Part shown: one piece after another, positions 6,887 to 7,929 of the stretch
How positions within the stretch are numbered: position 1 is the first letter of the stretch
Layout of the letters: every line of letters begins with the position of its first letter
Source of the DNA: Marvinbryantia sp.
GTDB lineage: Bacteria; Bacillota; Clostridia; Lachnospirales; Lachnospiraceae
Assembly (NCBI GenBank): GCA_016297895.1
Contig: JAEDFS010000069.1
Span: 1-7,929 of the forward strand
Direction: 5' to 3'
Length of the DNA stretch: 7,929 nucleotides
The notes under the pieces: model-generated
The model's database searches: none
What the model was told of the DNA's origin: nothing
Seen by the model: only the letters and a program-made list of their open reading frames with translations
Position numbers and translations under genes: made by a program

Positions 6887-6915
6887 ACACATATAAAAAC
6901 GAGGAGAATAAGAAT

Positions 6916-7779
6916 ATGAAAAAATTTGCAGGAGTAATTTTAACAGCAGCAATGGCAGCAAGCATGGCTACAGGCGTCTGCGCAGAGGATATCGCAGATT
7001 CTATGATCTCAGTTGTTTCCCGTGAGGATGGTTCAGGTACAAGAGGTGCTTTCATTGAGCTGTTCGGAGTAGAGGAAAAGGATGCAGACGGCAATAAAGT
7101 GGACAATACCACCATTGATGCCAGCATTACTAACAACACAGCAGTTATGATGACAACCGTAGCAGGAGATCCCTGTGCAATCGGATATGTTTCTCTTGGA
7201 TCTCTGAATGAGACAGTAAAGGCAGTGAAGATTGATGGCGCTGAAGCAACAGCAGAAAACATCAAGTCAGGGGAATACAAAATTTCCAGACCGTTCAATA
7301 TTGCTACAAAGGGCGATGTAAGCGAGACAGCACAGGACTTCATCAATTTCATTTTAAGTGAAGAAGGTCAGGCTGTAGTAACAGAGAACAATTATATTGC
7401 AATTGATGATGTACAGGATTATGAAACAACTCAGCCGGAAGGTAAGGTAGTTGTAGCAGGTTCCTCTTCTGTAACACCGGTAATGGAGAAACTGAAAGAA
7501 GCTTATGCAGAAGTAAATCCCAATGCAGAGATCGAAATTCAGCAGAGTGATTCTACAACAGGTATGACTTCTGCAATCGATGGAATCTGTGATATCGGTA
7601 TGGCTTCCAGAGAGCTGAAGGACAGCGAAAAAGAAGCAGGATTAACAGCAACTGTAATTGCACTGGATGGTATTGCAGTAATCGTAAACAACGAGAACCC
7701 GGTAGAAGATCTGACAGCTGATCAGGTAAAGAGCATTTATGTAGGTGAGACCACTGTTTGGGGCGATGTAATGAAATAA
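6916..7779 (+). CDS. pstS: PstS-like phosphate-binding protein with circularly permuted halves
   Basis: This 287-residue exported protein is related to the phosphate-binding subunit of the Pst ABC importer. Residues 1-23 are a signal peptide with a probable signal peptidase I site after VCA23; Cys22 does not lie in a consensus lipobox (preceding residues T-G-V). Segments that in ordinary PstS form the second half come first: VVSREDGSGTRGAF (33-46), CAIGYVSLGSL (87-97), ISRPFNIATKG (123-133), DFINFILSEEGQAVV (141-155). A linker (about 162-177) leads to the usual first half: VVVAGSSSVTPVMEKL (178-193), SDSTTG (211-216), DIGMASRELK (226-235), DGIAVIVNN (251-259), VKSIYVGETTVWGDV (271-285). All phosphate-loop elements are present, so binding is probably retained. 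GAGGAG (6901-6906) lies 9 nt before ATG. No other Pst subunit is in view. Binding of another oxyanion remains possible. Confidence 0.88.
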   Translation: MKKFAGVILTAAMAASMATGVCAEDIADSMISVVSREDGSGTRGAFIELFGVEEKDADGNKVDNTTIDASITNNTAVMMTTVAGDPCAIGYVSLGSLNETVKAVKIDGAEATAENIKSGEYKISRPFNIATKGDVSETAQDFINFILSEEGQAVVTENNYIAIDDVQDYETTQPEGKVVVAGSSSVTPVMEKLKEAYAEVNPNAEIEIQQSDSTTGMTSAIDGICDIGMASRELKDSEKEAGLTATVIALDGIAVIVNNENPVEDLTADQVKSIYVGETTVWGDVMK

Positions 7780-7896
7780 GAGCCGGACAGGGTCTGAGAA
7801 GAAACATTTGTGAAATAGATTCCTTTTAACCTGAAAAACCAGCCTAAATGACAGGATTTAAACCGAAAAAGTATCTGTGAGAAGAAAATAATTCAT

Positions 7897-7929
7897 GAGA
7901 CCCCGCTAATGAAGCAATAGCGGGGTCTC
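7897..7929 (+). terminator. Perfect hairpin after pstS, probable terminator
   Basis: A 12-bp perfect GC-rich stem (7897-7908 with 7918-7929) encloses a 9-nt loop, and the window stops at its last base, so a following T-run cannot be seen. It begins 117 nt after the pstS stop. It may end a single-gene pstS transcript, or act as a leaky terminator giving more pstS than downstream transporter mRNA, as is common for binding proteins. The stretch 7780-7896 contains no credible gene. Confidence 0.65.

Noticed and set aside
7829..7866. Weak inverted repeat TTTAACCTG / CAGGATTTAAA after pstS
   Set aside because: It needs a 2-nt bulge, is A/T-rich and is not followed by a T-run; the perfect stem at 7897-7929 is the better terminator.
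7848..7880. Short ORF MTGFKPKKYL after pstS, perhaps the start of a broken pstC
   Set aside because: Only ten codons, no ribosome binding site, no similarity I can recognise; cannot be distinguished from chance.
1..7929. CRISPR arrays, tRNA or rRNA genes, insertion sequences, phage or toxin-antitoxin genes
   Set aside because: No regularly spaced long repeats, no RNA gene signatures and no transposase, integrase or related motifs are visible on either strand.

Overview
The window looks like chromosomal DNA of a low-to-moderate GC Gram-positive gut anaerobe, most likely a member of the Lachnospiraceae (Blautia / Ruminococcus gnavus-like). This is inferred from strong AGGAGG-type ribosome binding sites about 7 nt before the starts, TTTACA/TATAAT-like promoters, a lipoprotein sugar-binding protein without an outer-membrane system, and protein sequences of clostridial character. 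No species call is possible from the sequence alone.

Layout. (1) 1-320: a strong promoter, an unrecognised 59-residue ORF (67-246), and a long, almost perfect hairpin (258-306) that serves as terminator for this gene and for the convergent araC-type gene. (2) 322-1173, minus strand: an AraC-family regulator with a GTG start. (3) 1174-1384: divergent control region with a clear promoter for the transport operon (TTTATA-17-TACAAT, extended -10) and several short repeated elements that are candidate operators. (4) 1385-6651: a tightly packed operon of sugar-binding lipoprotein, two CUT1-type permeases (4-bp ATGA overlaps between the first three genes) and a cytoplasmic GH36 alpha-galactosidase, closed by a textbook terminator at 6668-6710. 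(5) 6711-7929: a phosphate-starvation-type control region with TTTACA-like repeats every 11 bp, a structured mRNA leader, a gene for a PstS-type phosphate-binding protein, and a perfect 12-bp hairpin at the window's end.

How it works together. The regulator, binding protein, permeases and glycosidase form an msm/raf-type system: raffinose-family oligosaccharides, melibiose or similar alpha-galactosides would be captured outside, imported intact, and cut inside to galactose plus the remaining sugar. No ATP-binding subunit is encoded here. Firmicute CUT1 importers of this type usually borrow a shared MsmK/MsmX-like ATPase encoded elsewhere.

The most unusual feature is the PstS-like protein. 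Its two halves are in the reverse of the usual order: the signal peptide leads straight into the second-half phosphate-binding segment (REDGSGTRGAF), and the usual N-terminal half (AGSSSVTP ... DIGMASR ... VWGDV) follows at the C-terminus. This reads as a natural circular permutation, complete with its own Pho-type promoter and RBS. It also lacks a consensus lipobox, unlike most Gram-positive binding proteins. The alpha-galactoside operon itself is ordinary.
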